Shown here: one piece after another, positions 35,010-46,180 of the stretch
Position numbering within the stretch: the stretch's first letter is position 1
Layout of the letters: each line of letters begins with the position of its first letter
Origin: Pseudomonas sp. MPC6
Lineage (GTDB): Bacteria; Pseudomonadota; Gammaproteobacteria; Pseudomonadales; Pseudomonadaceae
NCBI RefSeq assembly: GCF_006094435.1
Contig: NZ_CP034783.1
Coordinates: 3,251,001 to 3,315,000 of the forward strand
Reading direction: 5' to 3'
Length of the DNA stretch: 64,000 nt
The notes under the pieces: model-generated
Databases searched by the model: none
What the model was told of the DNA's origin: nothing
What the model saw: the letters and a program-made list of their open reading frames with translations, nothing else
Position numbers and translations under genes: made by a program

Positions 35010-36788
35010 ATGTCTGAATACAAAGCTCCCCTGCGCGACATGCGCTTCGTGCTCAATGAAGTCTTCGAAGCCTCCAGGCTTTGGGCCCGACTGCCGGGCC
35101 TGGCCGAGGTGGTCGATGAAGAAACGGCGGCCGCGATCCTGGAAGAGGCCGGCAAGATCAGCGCCGGCATCATCGCGCCGCTGCGCGGCAGTGGCGACGA
35201 ACAAGGTTGCACCTGGGACAACGGAGCGGTGACCGTTCCGGCTGGTTTTATCGCGGCGTACCAGGCCTTCGCCGACGGCGGTTGGGTCGGTGTTGGCGGT
35301 GACCCGCAGTTCGGTGGCATGGGCATGCCCAAGGCCATTTCGGCCCAGGTCGAGGAAATGGTGACTTCGGCCAACCTGTCGTTCGGCACGTACCCGATGC
35401 TGACCGCCGGTGCCTGCCTGTCGCTCAGCGCCCATGCCAGCGAAGCGCTGAAACAGAAGTATCTGCCGAACATGTATGCCGGGGTCTGGAGCGGTTCCAT
35501 GTGCCTGACCGAGGCGCATGCCGGCACCGACCTGGGCCTGATTCGCACCAAGGCCGTGCCCCGGGCCGACGGCAGTTACGCAATCAGCGGCAGCAAGATC
35601 TTCATTTCCGGCGGCGAGCACGACCTGACCGAGAACATCATCCACCTGGTCCTGGCCCGGCTGCCGGATGCACCCGCCGGCCCCAAAGGCATCTCGCTGT
35701 TTCTGGTGCCCAAGGTGCTGGTCAACGACGACGGCTCTCTGGGCGAGCGCAACACGCTGTCCTGCGGTTCCATCGAACACAAGATGGGCATCAAGGCGTC
35801 TGCCACCTGCGTGATGAACTTCGACGAGGCCACCGGCTGGATCGTCGATGCGCCGGGCAAGGGCCTGGCGGCGATGTTCACCATGATGAACTACGAGCGC
35901 CTGGGGGTGGGTATCCAGGGCCTGGCGCAGGGCGAACGCTCCTATCAGAGCGCCGTCGAGTATGCCCGTGACCGCCTGCAGAGCCGCGCGCCAACCGGCG
36001 CACAGCAACCGGACAAGGCCGCCGACCCGATCATCGTGCACCCGGACGTGCGGCGCATGCTGCTGACCATGAAAGCCCTGAACGAGGGCGGGCGGGCGTT
36101 CTCCAGCTACGTGGCGCTGCAACTGGACACCGCCAAGTACAGCGATAACGCGCCAACCCGCGCCCGCGCCGAGCAACTGGTGTCGCTGCTGACCCCGGTG
36201 GCCAAGGCGTTCCTGACCGACATGGGGTTGGAAACCACGGTGCATGGCCAACAGATCTTCGGCGGCCATGGTTACATCCGCGAATGGGGCCAGGAGCAAT
36301 TGGTGCGCGATGTGCGCATCACCCAGATCTACGAAGGCACCAATGGCATCCAGTCCCTGGACCTGGCCGGGCGCAAGACCGTCGGCAGCGGCGGGGTGCT
36401 CTACCGCTTGTTCGCCGACGAGATTCGCCAGTTCACCGCCAACGCCGGTGCTGACCTCGGCGAGTTCAGCCAACCGCTGAACGCCGCCGTGGACACCCTC
36501 GACGAACTGACTGCGTGGCTGCTGGATCGAGCCCAGGGCAATCCCAACGAAATCGGCGCCGCCTCGGTCGAGTACCTGCAGGTATTCGGTTACACGGCCT
36601 ATGCCTACATGTGGGCATTGATGGCCCAGGCGGCCATGGGCAAGGCAACCGAAGACGCGTTCTACACCAGCAAGCTGGGCACCGCCCGTTTCTACTTCGC
36701 CCGCCTGCTGCCGCGTATTCACTCATTGAGCGCTTCGGTCAAGGCCGGTAGCGAAAGCCTCTACTCGCTGGATGCAGCACAGTTCTGA
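35010..36788 (+). CDS. Acyl-CoA dehydrogenase (AcdA/DmdC-like, long type)
   Basis: The 592-residue flavoenzyme starts at the ATG at 35010, 5 bp after the transporter stop. It has an extra N-terminal domain (YKAPLRDMRFVLNEVF), the dehydrogenase core with the FAD/substrate signature MCLTEAHAGTDLGLIRTKA (about 165-183), the catalytic-Glu region RITQIYEGTNGIQSLDLAGRK in shortened form as ITQIYEGTNGIQ, and an extra C-terminal domain. This architecture is shared with 3-methylmercaptopropionyl-CoA dehydrogenases and other long acyl-CoA dehydrogenases. It would introduce the alpha,beta double bond in the first oxidation of the CoA ester. Confidence 0.93.
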   Translation: MSEYKAPLRDMRFVLNEVFEASRLWARLPGLAEVVDEETAAAILEEAGKISAGIIAPLRGSGDEQGCTWDNGAVTVPAGFIAAYQAFADGGWVGVGGDPQFGGMGMPKAISAQVEEMVTSANLSFGTYPMLTAGACLSLSAHASEALKQKYLPNMYAGVWSGSMCLTEAHAGTDLGLIRTKAVPRADGSYAISGSKIFISGGEHDLTENIIHLVLARLPDAPAGPKGISLFLVPKVLVNDDGSLGERNTLSCGSIEHKMGIKASATCVMNFDEATGWIVDAPGKGLAAMFTMMNYERLGVGIQGLAQGERSYQSAVEYARDRLQSRAPTGAQQPDKAADPIIVHPDVRRMLLTMKALNEGGRAFSSYVALQLDTAKYSDNAPTRARAEQLVSLLTPVAKAFLTDMGLETTVHGQQIFGGHGYIREWGQEQLVRDVRITQIYEGTNGIQSLDLAGRKTVGSGGVLYRLFADEIRQFTANAGADLGEFSQPLNAAVDTLDELTAWLLDRAQGNPNEIGAASVEYLQVFGYTAYAYMWALMAQAAMGKATEDAFYTSKLGTARFYFARLLPRIHSLSASVKAGSESLYSLDAAQF

Positions 36789-36805
36789 ATCAGGAAGGTA
36801 CAACC

Positions 36806-38449
36806 ATGCTGAAGACAAAAATAATCCCGCCAGCACAAGGCGCCTACAGCTACCCGCTGCTGATCAAGAGCTTGTTGTTGTCCGGGGTGCGCTACGAGTC
36901 TGCCAATGAAATCGTCTACGCCGACAAGCTGCGTTACAGCTACCAGACCCTCATCGAGCGCATCCATCGGCTGGCCAATGCGCTGACCGCGGCCGGCGTC
37001 AAGGCCGGGGATACCGTGGCCATGCTCGACTGGGACAGCCACCGCTACCTGGAGTGCTTCTTCGCCGTGCCAATGATCGGCGCGGTGCTGCATACCGTGA
37101 ACATCCGTCTTTCGCCGGATCAGGTGCTCTACACCATGAACCACGCCGAGGACGACCTGGTGCTGGTGCATGATGATTTCCTGCCCATGATCGAGCAGAT
37201 CCATGGCGAGCTGAACACCGTCAAGGGCTATATCCGGCTCTCTGACGACGCCGGGACCGGCACTGAATTGCCGGTGCTGGGGGAGTATGAAAGCCTGCTC
37301 TCCCAGGCGGCTTGCCATTACGATTTCCCGGACTTTGATGAAAACTCGGTGGCGACCCTGTTCTACACCACCGGCACCACCGGCGCGCCGAAAGGGGTGT
37401 ATTTCACCCATCGCCAGTTGGTGCTGCATACCCTGAATGCCGTGGGCACGCTGGGCGCCTACCAAAGCTTTGCGCTGTTACGTTCCGACGACGTCTACAT
37501 GCCCATCACCCCGATGTTCCACGTGCATGCCTGGGGCGTGCCCTATGTCGCGACCCTGATGGGCATCAAGCAGGTGTACCCCGGCCGTTACGAACCCAAT
37601 AGCCTGGTGCGGTTGTTCCGCGAAGAGAAGGTCACCTTCTCCCATTGCGTGCCGACGATTCTGCAAATGATCCTTAACTGTGATGAAGCGAAGCAGACCT
37701 CTTTCGATGGCTGGAAAATGCTCCTGGGCGGCAGCGCCCTGACCCTGGGTATCGCCAGTCAGGCGTCCGCCCGGGGTATGCGCGTGCACAGCGGCTACGG
37801 CATGTCCGAGACCTGCCCGATGCTGTGCAGCACATACCTGCGCGGGTCGGAACTTGAGTTGTCCACACAAGCGCAATTGCCCCAACGCATCAAGACCGGC
37901 ATGCCGATCGCGATGGTCGATCTGAAAATTGTCGATGCCGGCGGCAAAAGCGTTGCCCACGATGGCGAATCCCTTGGCGAGATCGTGGTGCGCGCACCCT
38001 GGCTGACCCAAGGTTATTTCAAGGAGCCGGAAAAGGGCGCCGAGCTGTGGCGCAACGGCTGGCTGCACACCGGCGACCTGGCCTCCATCGACGCCCGGGG
38101 CGGGGTGGAGATCAAGGACCGCATCAAGGATGTGATCAAGACGGGCGGGGAGTGGATCAGTTCCCTGGAGCTGGAGAACCTGATCAGCGAGCACGCGTTG
38201 GTCACCTCGGTCGCGGTGGTGGGCATTGCCGACGAGCAATGGGGCGAACGACCCATGGCGCTGGTGGTGTGCGAGCCCGGACAGTACGTCGATAAACAGA
38301 TGCTCGAAGCGCACCTGCAACGGTTTGTCGAGCTTGGCCGGATTAACAAATGGGCGATCCCCAAGCAGTTCAAATTCGTCGCCGAGATTCCTAAAACCAG
38401 CGTCGGCAAGATCAACAAGAAGCTGATTCGGGAAAGCGAGTTGAGCTGA
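36806..38449 (+). CDS. Medium/long-chain fatty acid-CoA ligase (AlkK-like)
   Basis: The 547-residue ANL-superfamily enzyme activates a carboxylic acid to its CoA ester with ATP. The P-loop is LFYTTGTTGAPKGVYFTHRQ at about 185-204, the adenine-site motif is GYGMSETCPM at about 331-340, and the C-terminal catalytic Lys lies in KTSVGKINKK near the end. Overall similarity is to AlkK-type medium-chain ligases. AGGAAGG lies before the ATG, 17 bp after the dehydrogenase stop. It feeds the dehydrogenase, FadB-like and thiolase enzymes of the same operon. Confidence 0.93.
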   Translation: MLKTKIIPPAQGAYSYPLLIKSLLLSGVRYESANEIVYADKLRYSYQTLIERIHRLANALTAAGVKAGDTVAMLDWDSHRYLECFFAVPMIGAVLHTVNIRLSPDQVLYTMNHAEDDLVLVHDDFLPMIEQIHGELNTVKGYIRLSDDAGTGTELPVLGEYESLLSQAACHYDFPDFDENSVATLFYTTGTTGAPKGVYFTHRQLVLHTLNAVGTLGAYQSFALLRSDDVYMPITPMFHVHAWGVPYVATLMGIKQVYPGRYEPNSLVRLFREEKVTFSHCVPTILQMILNCDEAKQTSFDGWKMLLGGSALTLGIASQASARGMRVHSGYGMSETCPMLCSTYLRGSELELSTQAQLPQRIKTGMPIAMVDLKIVDAGGKSVAHDGESLGEIVVRAPWLTQGYFKEPEKGAELWRNGWLHTGDLASIDARGGVEIKDRIKDVIKTGGEWISSLELENLISEHALVTSVAVVGIADEQWGERPMALVVCEPGQYVDKQMLEAHLQRFVELGRINKWAIPKQFKFVAEIPKTSVGKINKKLIRESELS

Positions 38450-38504
38450 CGGCGCCAGGCATGGCTGGCGGTTTCCACTCCTGTATCCGACCGAGAACAC
38501 ATCT

Positions 38505-40616
<2,112 letters not shown>

Positions 40617-40673
40617 CCCTCCGGCGGCCACTCCCGGGTGACCGCCCCAATCGATTAAACAAGGATCTCGACC

Positions 40674-41861
40674 ATGAAAGAAGCCGTCATTCTGTCCACG
40701 GCCCGTACCCCTATCGCCAAGGCTTTCCGTGGCGCGTTCAACACCATCAAGTCGCCGACCATGGCCAGCCATGCGATCCGCGCGGCGGTCGAACGCGCTG
40801 GTATCGAAGCGGGGGAAATCGAAGACCTGGTGATGGGCGCCGCCCTGACCAGCGGCACTGCCGGCCTGAACCTGGCGCGCATGGCGGCCCTGGCCTCGGG
40901 CCTGCCGTTGTCGGTCAGCGGGCAGACCCTGGATCGCCAGTGCGCCTCGGGCCTGATGGCCATCGCCACCGCCGCCAAGCAGATCATGGTCGACGGCATG
41001 CCCGCCGCGATCGGTGCCGGCCAGGAGAACATCAGTGCGGTGCAGAATCGCAATATGGAATGGGCCTACGCCGAGCGCGACCCACAGGTCGAGCGCAACG
41101 CCATCCACGCCTACATGCCGATGCTGAAAACCGCCGAACTGGTCGCCAAGCGCTACGGCATCAGTCGTGAAGCGCAGGATGCCTATGCCCTGCAATCGCA
41201 GCTACGAACCGCTGCGGCGCAGCGGGCCGGCCTGTTCGATGGCGAAATCGTCCCGGTCACCAGCCTGCGGCAGGTGATCGACAAAACCACTGGCGAGACG
41301 CGCCTGGAAGAAGTCACCCTCACCAGCGATGAAGGCAACCGTCCGCAGACCCGCCTGGAAGACCTGGTCAACCTCAAGCCGGTGATCGAGGGCGGCTGCA
41401 TCACCGCCGGCAATGCCAGCCAACTGTCCGACGGTGCCAGCGCCTGCGTGCTGATGGATGCGCGCCTCGCCGAGCAGCGCAACCTCAAGCCGTTGGGCCT
41501 GTATCGCGGGATCGCCGTGGCCGGCCTGGCCCCGGAGGAAATGGGCATCGGCCCGGTGCTGGCGGTGCCCAAGCTGCTCAAGCAACACGGCCTGACGGTG
41601 GACGATATCGGCCTGTGGGAGCTTAACGAAGCGTTCGCCTGCCAAGTGCTGCATTGCCGCGACACCCTGGGCATCGACGACGCCCGGCTGAACGTCAATG
41701 GCGGTGCCATCGCCATCGGCCATCCTTACGGCATGAGTGGTGCGCGGATGGTCGGGCATGCCCTGCTGGAAGGCCGGCGACGCGGCGTGAAGTACGTGGT
41801 GGTGACCATGTGCGTCGGCGGCGGCATGGGCGCGGCCGGTCTGTTCGAGGTGTTCCAGTGA
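40674..41861 (+). CDS. Acetyl-CoA acyltransferase (thiolase)
   Basis: The 395-residue enzyme cleaves a 3-ketoacyl-CoA with CoA. The nucleophilic Cys is C90 in [11 protein letters not shown]; the general-base His is in [10 protein letters not shown] and the second Cys in [14 protein letters not shown]. Length is normal for degradative thiolases. It closes the beta-oxidation set of the operon; the GTG start of a hot-dog thioesterase overlaps its stop (GTGA at 41858-41861). Confidence 0.95.
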   Translation: MKEAVILSTARTPIAKAFRGAFNTIKSPTMASHAIRAAVERAGIEAGEIEDLVMGAALTSGTAGLNLARMAALASGLPLSVSGQTLDRQCASGLMAIATAAKQIMVDGMPAAIGAGQENISAVQNRNMEWAYAERDPQVERNAIHAYMPMLKTAELVAKRYGISREAQDAYALQSQLRTAAAQRAGLFDGEIVPVTSLRQVIDKTTGETRLEEVTLTSDEGNRPQTRLEDLVNLKPVIEGGCITAGNASQLSDGASACVLMDARLAEQRNLKPLGLYRGIAVAGLAPEEMGIGPVLAVPKLLKQHGLTVDDIGLWELNEAFACQVLHCRDTLGIDDARLNVNGGAIAIGHPYGMSGARMVGHALLEGRRRGVKYVVVTMCVGGGMGAAGLFEVFQ

Positions 41862-42307
41862 GCCAGTCCAGACCCGGCGCCAATTCACGCGGGGACTACC
41901 CGCATTTTCGGCCGATCCAGACCCGCTGGATGGATAACGACGTCTACGGCCACGTCAATAACGTCAACTACTACAGCTATTTCGACACGGCAGTGAACGG
42001 TTATCTGCTGAGCCAGGGCGTGCTCGATTTCCAGCGCGGCGAGACGATTGGCCTGGTGGTCGAAACCCAGTGCAACTATTTCGCGCCGATCGCTTTTCCA
42101 GACGACATCGAAGCCGGGGTGCGGGTGACCCGGCTGGGTGGCTCCAGTGTGCGGTATGAGGTGGGCCTGTTCCGTGCGGGGGAGGCCCAGGCGTCGGCGC
42201 AGGGGCACTTCGTGCATGTCTACGTGGGCCGCGAATCCCGGCGTCCGGTGGCGCTCGGCGAGGCCCTGCGGGCTGCGCTCGTCCCGCTGCTGGTCAACGT
42301 CGATTGA
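41858..42307 (+). CDS. 4-hydroxybenzoyl-CoA-type acyl-CoA thioesterase, copy 1
   Basis: The product has 149 residues from a GTG start inside the thiolase stop codon. The hot-dog signature [20 protein letters not shown], with its catalytic Asp, is at about 22-41. It hydrolyses acyl-CoA to free acid and CoA, which may release CoA from dead-end intermediates. It is the last gene of the ten-gene operon. A close relative is encoded at 49112-49549, where it also overlaps an oxidoreductase gene by the same GTGA junction. Confidence 0.88.
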   Translation: MSQSRPGANSRGDYPHFRPIQTRWMDNDVYGHVNNVNYYSYFDTAVNGYLLSQGVLDFQRGETIGLVVETQCNYFAPIAFPDDIEAGVRVTRLGGSSVRYEVGLFRAGEAQASAQGHFVHVYVGRESRRPVALGEALRAALVPLLVNVD

Positions 42308-42313
42308 TAAGGG

Positions 42314-42342
42314 ACAGCGCGGCTTCTTCGACGCCGCGCTGT
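42314..42342 (+). terminator. Perfect hairpin after the lipid operon
   Basis: ACAGCGCGGC (42314-42323) and GCCGCGCTGT (42333-42342) form a perfect 10-bp stem with a 9-base loop, directly after the thioesterase stop. There is no T-run, so it may act as a 3' mRNA stabiliser or weak terminator. Confidence 0.55.
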
Positions 42343-42351
42343 CGCGCCACT

Positions 42352-42454
42352 TGTAGGCGCGAGCTTGCTCGCAATGGTCGTTAACGATAACGCGTACTTT
42401 CTGAATAAACGCGTCGTCCTTGCGACCATCGCGAGCAAGCCCGCTCCTACAGTG
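42352..42454. repeat. REP doublet with conserved spacer
   Basis: The inverted REP copies (GCGCGAGCTTGCTCGC at left, GCGAGCAAGCCCGCTCCTAC at right) enclose a spacer with GGTCGTTAACGATAACGCGT from 42376, the same 20 bases as at 25927. It separates the convergent lipid operon and MDR gene. Confidence 0.85.
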
Positions 42455-42467
42455 TGGGGGCTTTGAT

Positions 42468-43475
42468 TCAGTAGTGCAGGCAGATCTTGCCGAAGTGCCT
42501 GGCGGATTGCTGATGGGCAAAGGCCTCGGCGATCTGTTCCAGCGGGTAGCGGCTGTCGATGACGGGGCGCCAGCTGAAGTTTTCCAGGGCGCGCACCATG
42601 TCTTGCTGCTGTTCGCGGCTGCCGACGATCAGGCCCTGCAGGGTTTGCTGCTTGCGCATCAGTTCCAGGGTTGGAACGCTGCCGGACATACCCGTGAGCA
42701 CACCGATCAGCGCTATGTGGCCGCCCGGCGCACAGGCACGAATTGACTGGGGCAATGTGCCCGGGCCACCCACTTCAACCACGATGTCGGCGCCATGCCC
42801 GCCCGTGGCGGCCAGTACTGCGTCGCCCCATTCGGGTTGGTCCTTGTAGTTGATGACCTGATCGGCGCCCAGTGCCAGCAGGCGTGCTTGCTTGGCCTCT
42901 GATGAGGTCGTGGCAATCACCCTCGCGCCCATGGATTTGGCCATTTGCAGCGCAAGAATGGAAACACCGCCAGTGCCCAGTACCAGCACGGTGTCACCCG
43001 CCTGGAGACGACCGTCCACGACCAGTGCACGCCAGGCAGTCAGGCCTGCCGTGGTCAGCGTGGCGGCTTCTTCATGGCTATAGCCCTTGGGCGCCAGTGT
43101 GAAAGCTTCGGGGGGCATGTTGACCCGTTCGCGGGCAAAGCCGTCCACGCCATCGCCCGGGACAGTCTGGAAGGTGGTGGGCACGACGCGGCCCGATTGC
43201 CAGTGGGGGAAGAAGCAGGACACTACGCAATCACCCACGGCAAACTCAGTCACGTCTTTGCCGACGGCGGTGACGACCCCGGCGCCATCGGACATGGGGA
43301 TGCGACCATCCTCCGCCCGGGCGTGACCGGTGACCACGCCGAGGTCGTGGTAGTTGAGCGAACTGGCATGGATACGCACCTGGATCTCGCCTGCACCGGG
43401 CGCACCGGGGGCGGGCATGTCGACAAGGCGCAGGTTATCCAGGCCAGCGGGGTGTTGGAGTTGAATGGCTTTCAT
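42468..43475 (-). CDS. Zinc-free medium-chain alcohol/quinone dehydrogenase
   Basis: The product has 335 residues from the ATG at 43475 (MKAIQLQHPAG); an upstream start would add 12 unlikely residues. It is an MDR protein with GroES-like domain (IHASSLNYHDLGVVTG), the NAD(P) loop VLVLGTGGVSILALQMAKS and no complete zinc site. The group includes enoyl reductases and YhdH-like or quinone reductases. Its location between two lipid gene sets suggests reduction or oxidation of an unsaturated aldehyde, ketone or alcohol, but the substrate is unknown. Confidence 0.85.
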   Translation of the reverse strand: MKAIQLQHPAGLDNLRLVDMPAPGAPGAGEIQVRIHASSLNYHDLGVVTGHARAEDGRIPMSDGAGVVTAVGKDVTEFAVGDCVVSCFFPHWQSGRVVPTTFQTVPGDGVDGFARERVNMPPEAFTLAPKGYSHEEAATLTTAGLTAWRALVVDGRLQAGDTVLVLGTGGVSILALQMAKSMGARVIATTSSEAKQARLLALGADQVINYKDQPEWGDAVLAATGGHGADIVVEVGGPGTLPQSIRACAPGGHIALIGVLTGMSGSVPTLELMRKQQTLQGLIVGSREQQQDMVRALENFSWRPVIDSRYPLEQIAEAFAHQQSARHFGKICLHY

Positions 43476-43601
43476 GAGTGTCCTCGAGTCAGTCCGCGCA
43501 AAGGGAGGCACAGCTGTTTCGTCAACGATGGCCGCGCCCGAACTGGAGCATATTGCCTCAAGAGGACGCTGCGGTGGTGGGCACCGCAGCGTTGGAAGTG
43601 T

Positions 43602-44660
43602 TTAAAGCGCTACGTCACGCATGCTGGTCATGTCGATCACGAAGCGGTACTTCACGTCGTTGCGCTGCAGGCGCTCAAAGGCGGTGTTGATGTCTTTGAT
43701 GTCGATCATTTCGCAGCTGGGCAGGACCTGGTGTTCGGCGCAGAATTCCAGCAGTTCCTGAATCGGCTGGATCCCGCCGATCAGCGAACCGGCCAGGGTG
43801 CGGTTATTGCGGATCAGCAAGCCGCCGTGGATCGGCTCCAGCGGCTCGATGGCGCCGACCAGCACCATCACGCCCTCGCGACCCAGCAGCATCAGATAAG
43901 GGTTGACGTTGTGGCTGCTGGGAATGGTGTCGATGATGAATTCGAAGGCATTGGCCGCTGTCGCCATCGCCGCCGCATCGTTGGACAACAGCACGTGATT
44001 GGCACCGAGGGTGCGGGCGTCGTCGGCCTTGCCCGGTGAGGTGGTGATCACGGTGACTTCGGCACCCAGGGCAACGGCCAGTTTCACGGCCATATGACCG
44101 AGCCCGCCAAGGCCGACCACCGCGACTTTCGAACCCTTGCCCACGCCGTAACGGCGCATCGGGCTCCACACGGTGATGCCGGCGCACAGCAAAGGCGCGG
44201 CGTAGCGCGGATCGAGGCTTTCGGGCATGCGCAGAACGAACTGCTCACGAACGACAATGTGCTCGGAATAACCACCATAGGTGATCTCGCCGGTATGACG
44301 GTCCTTGCCGTTGTAGGTCGGCGTCGGGCCATGGACGCACAGTTGTTCCTGATGCTCCGCGCAGGGCGCGCACTGCAGGCAGCTGTCGACCTGGCAACCG
44401 ACCGCGACCCGGTCGCCGACCTTGAAGCGGCTGACGCTGCTGCCGACGGCAGTGACATGCCCGACGATCTCGTGGCCTGGCACGATGGGATAGACCGTGT
44501 TGTTCCAGTCGTTGTTGACCTGGTGGGCATCGGAATGGCAGACGCCGCAATAGGCGATATCGATGGCGACGTCATCGGCGCGCAAGGCGCGGCGATCGAA
44601 GCGAAAGGGGGTGAGGGCGGAATGCGCCTCGTGGGCGGCAAATCCCAGGCAAGTAGTCAT
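43602..44660 (-). CDS. Zinc-dependent alcohol/aldehyde dehydrogenase (YahK/cinnamyl-alcohol type)
   Basis: The 352-residue enzyme has complete catalytic-zinc ligands (C38, C41-H42 region in YCGVCHSDAHQ and H63-E64 in PGHEIVGH) and the structural-zinc cluster of four Cys (CLQCAPCAEHQEQLC). The NADP loop is GLGGLGHMAVKLAVALG at about 183-199. YahK-type enzymes reduce a wide range of aldehydes with NADPH. It is 58 bp downstream of the LuxC-like gene on the same strand with a stable hairpin between them, so it may share transcripts with the LuxE/LuxC pair. Confidence 0.92.
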   Translation of the reverse strand: MTTCLGFAAHEAHSALTPFRFDRRALRADDVAIDIAYCGVCHSDAHQVNNDWNNTVYPIVPGHEIVGHVTAVGSSVSRFKVGDRVAVGCQVDSCLQCAPCAEHQEQLCVHGPTPTYNGKDRHTGEITYGGYSEHIVVREQFVLRMPESLDPRYAAPLLCAGITVWSPMRRYGVGKGSKVAVVGLGGLGHMAVKLAVALGAEVTVITTSPGKADDARTLGANHVLLSNDAAAMATAANAFEFIIDTIPSSHNVNPYLMLLGREGVMVLVGAIEPLEPIHGGLLIRNNRTLAGSLIGGIQPIQELLEFCAEHQVLPSCEMIDIKDINTAFERLQRNDVKYRFVIDMTSMRDVAL

Positions 44661-44686
44661 GGGTAAGTCCTGTAGAAATCAACGCG

Positions 44687-44710
44687 TACCCCCGGCAAGA
44701 GCCGGGGGTA
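44687..44710 (-). terminator. Perfect intercistronic hairpin after the LuxC-like gene
   Basis: TACCCCCGGC (44687-44696) and GCCGGGGGTA (44701-44710) form a perfect 10-bp, GC-rich stem with a 4-base loop. It starts nine bases after the LuxC-like stop on the minus strand. No T-run follows, so it may attenuate, or protect the upstream mRNA. Confidence 0.55.
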
Positions 44711-44718
44711 CAGAGGGG

Positions 44719-46176
44719 TTAGATCGATGGGCGCAACCACGGCGCCGGGGTCATTTCCGGCGAGGCGATCTGGTTGACGATCCACTTGCCCATGCGACGC
44801 AGCGGCTCGATGGAATCCTGCGGACCGGCCCATTTCAACCCGGCTGCGTAGCCCAGCGAAACGATGCGCTGGGCGCCATACAGCGGCAGGATGTCCTTGA
44901 GATCTTCCTTGATGCTTTCCGGGTAGACGCCGACGGTCTGGGTGTAGGCATCCACCGCGCCCATCATCTCGTGCAGGTCATCGACCGGCACCAGGTTGGC
45001 GGTACGGTCGTCAAGCTTGGTGGCAAAGGACACCGACTCCGGAAGCTGCGAGCAGATGACTGCACCTTCGCCGTCCATGCCGCCAATCACCTTGTACCAC
45101 TCGTCATCCAGGCGCAGCGCGTCGACTTCGGCCTTGAGGCCCTGGTCGTAGCGTTTGGGCATGGTGCTGAGGGTGTTGGGCAGGGTCTGCATGGCGTCGT
45201 AGACATAACCGCCGAACTTGTTCAGATTCGCCAGGCCGGCCTCGTCGGTGCCGCTCTGCACGTAGACCACCCGCGCGCACACGCAGGCTTTCTGGTTCAG
45301 CGCGCCGATGTCGCTGGCCAGGCGTACGGCGGCTTCGCGCATGGTTTCTTCACTGTCGAAGGTGCCCTTGCCGAGGATGCTCGCGCTGCGTTTCGGGTCG
45401 AGGGAGATCAGCTCCAGGCCCGGCTGGATGTAGCGGGTGACGTGCTTCATCGAGTTGAAGCCGCCCCAGGCAACGATCTTCTCCAGGTTCTGTGGCTGGT
45501 ACAGGCGTTCCTCGAAGGCCTGGTCGCCGCCTTTCCAGTAAGCGACGCTGAGGTGTTTGGTCAGCGGGTGGTCCGGCGCCATCTCGACCATGGTGCGGGC
45601 AATGGCCAGCGCGGTGAACGGGTCGTTGGACGGCGCCTTGATGATCGCGTCGCTGCGCAGCACCATGTTGCGCAGGATGGTCAGCAGCGACAGCCCGGTC
45701 GCGTTGCCCGCGACGATATGCAGTGTGCGGGCGCCGAAGCAGCGCACGTCCAGTTCGGTGCCATCGATCAGGGTTTGCTTGACCCAGCCTTCCAGGTACT
45801 TGACGCCCACCGAGTTCTCCACCTGTTCGGTGACGGATTCACGGGTAAGCATGTGGCGCAGCCCCATGTAGCTGCCCTTGACCATGGTCGGGGTGACCGG
45901 CGCAGTCAGGTAGGACAGCTCGCAGGCTTCCTGCAAGTAGGGGTTCTGGTCGAACTCCAGGCGTTCGCCGAGGGCTTCGCAGTAGTCGAGGATGTCCTTG
46001 AAGGTGAGCGTGTACAGGTCGGCCAGCTTCGCCGGGTTACCCAGCGGCAGTTGGTCGATGTACTTGTGCGCATCCGGAGTCTGGAAGACCAGGTCGCCGC
46101 CGCGGCCACCGACGTCGATCAGGTTGTCGGTGATGACTTTGCCGCGGATGATCATTGGCGCAATGGGTTTGGTCAT
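44719..46176 (-). CDS. LuxC-like acyl-CoA reductase (aldehyde dehydrogenase superfamily)
   Basis: The 485-residue enzyme belongs to the LuxC family, which reduces activated acyl groups to aldehydes with NADPH through a covalent Cys intermediate. The catalytic Cys is C298 or C300 in NQKACVCARVVYVQ, and the nucleotide-binding part contains HIVAGNATGLSLLTILRN at about 153-170. The reverse reaction, CoA-acylating oxidation of an aldehyde, is equally possible. Its gene starts 4 bp after the LuxE-like gene, so the two subunits are produced together. No luxA, luxB or luxD is in the window. Confidence 0.88.
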   Translation of the reverse strand: MTKPIAPMIIRGKVITDNLIDVGGRGGDLVFQTPDAHKYIDQLPLGNPAKLADLYTLTFKDILDYCEALGERLEFDQNPYLQEACELSYLTAPVTPTMVKGSYMGLRHMLTRESVTEQVENSVGVKYLEGWVKQTLIDGTELDVRCFGARTLHIVAGNATGLSLLTILRNMVLRSDAIIKAPSNDPFTALAIARTMVEMAPDHPLTKHLSVAYWKGGDQAFEERLYQPQNLEKIVAWGGFNSMKHVTRYIQPGLELISLDPKRSASILGKGTFDSEETMREAAVRLASDIGALNQKACVCARVVYVQSGTDEAGLANLNKFGGYVYDAMQTLPNTLSTMPKRYDQGLKAEVDALRLDDEWYKVIGGMDGEGAVICSQLPESVSFATKLDDRTANLVPVDDLHEMMGAVDAYTQTVGVYPESIKEDLKDILPLYGAQRIVSLGYAAGLKWAGPQDSIEPLRRMGKWIVNQIASPEMTPAPWLRPSI

Positions 46177-46180
46177 GGGG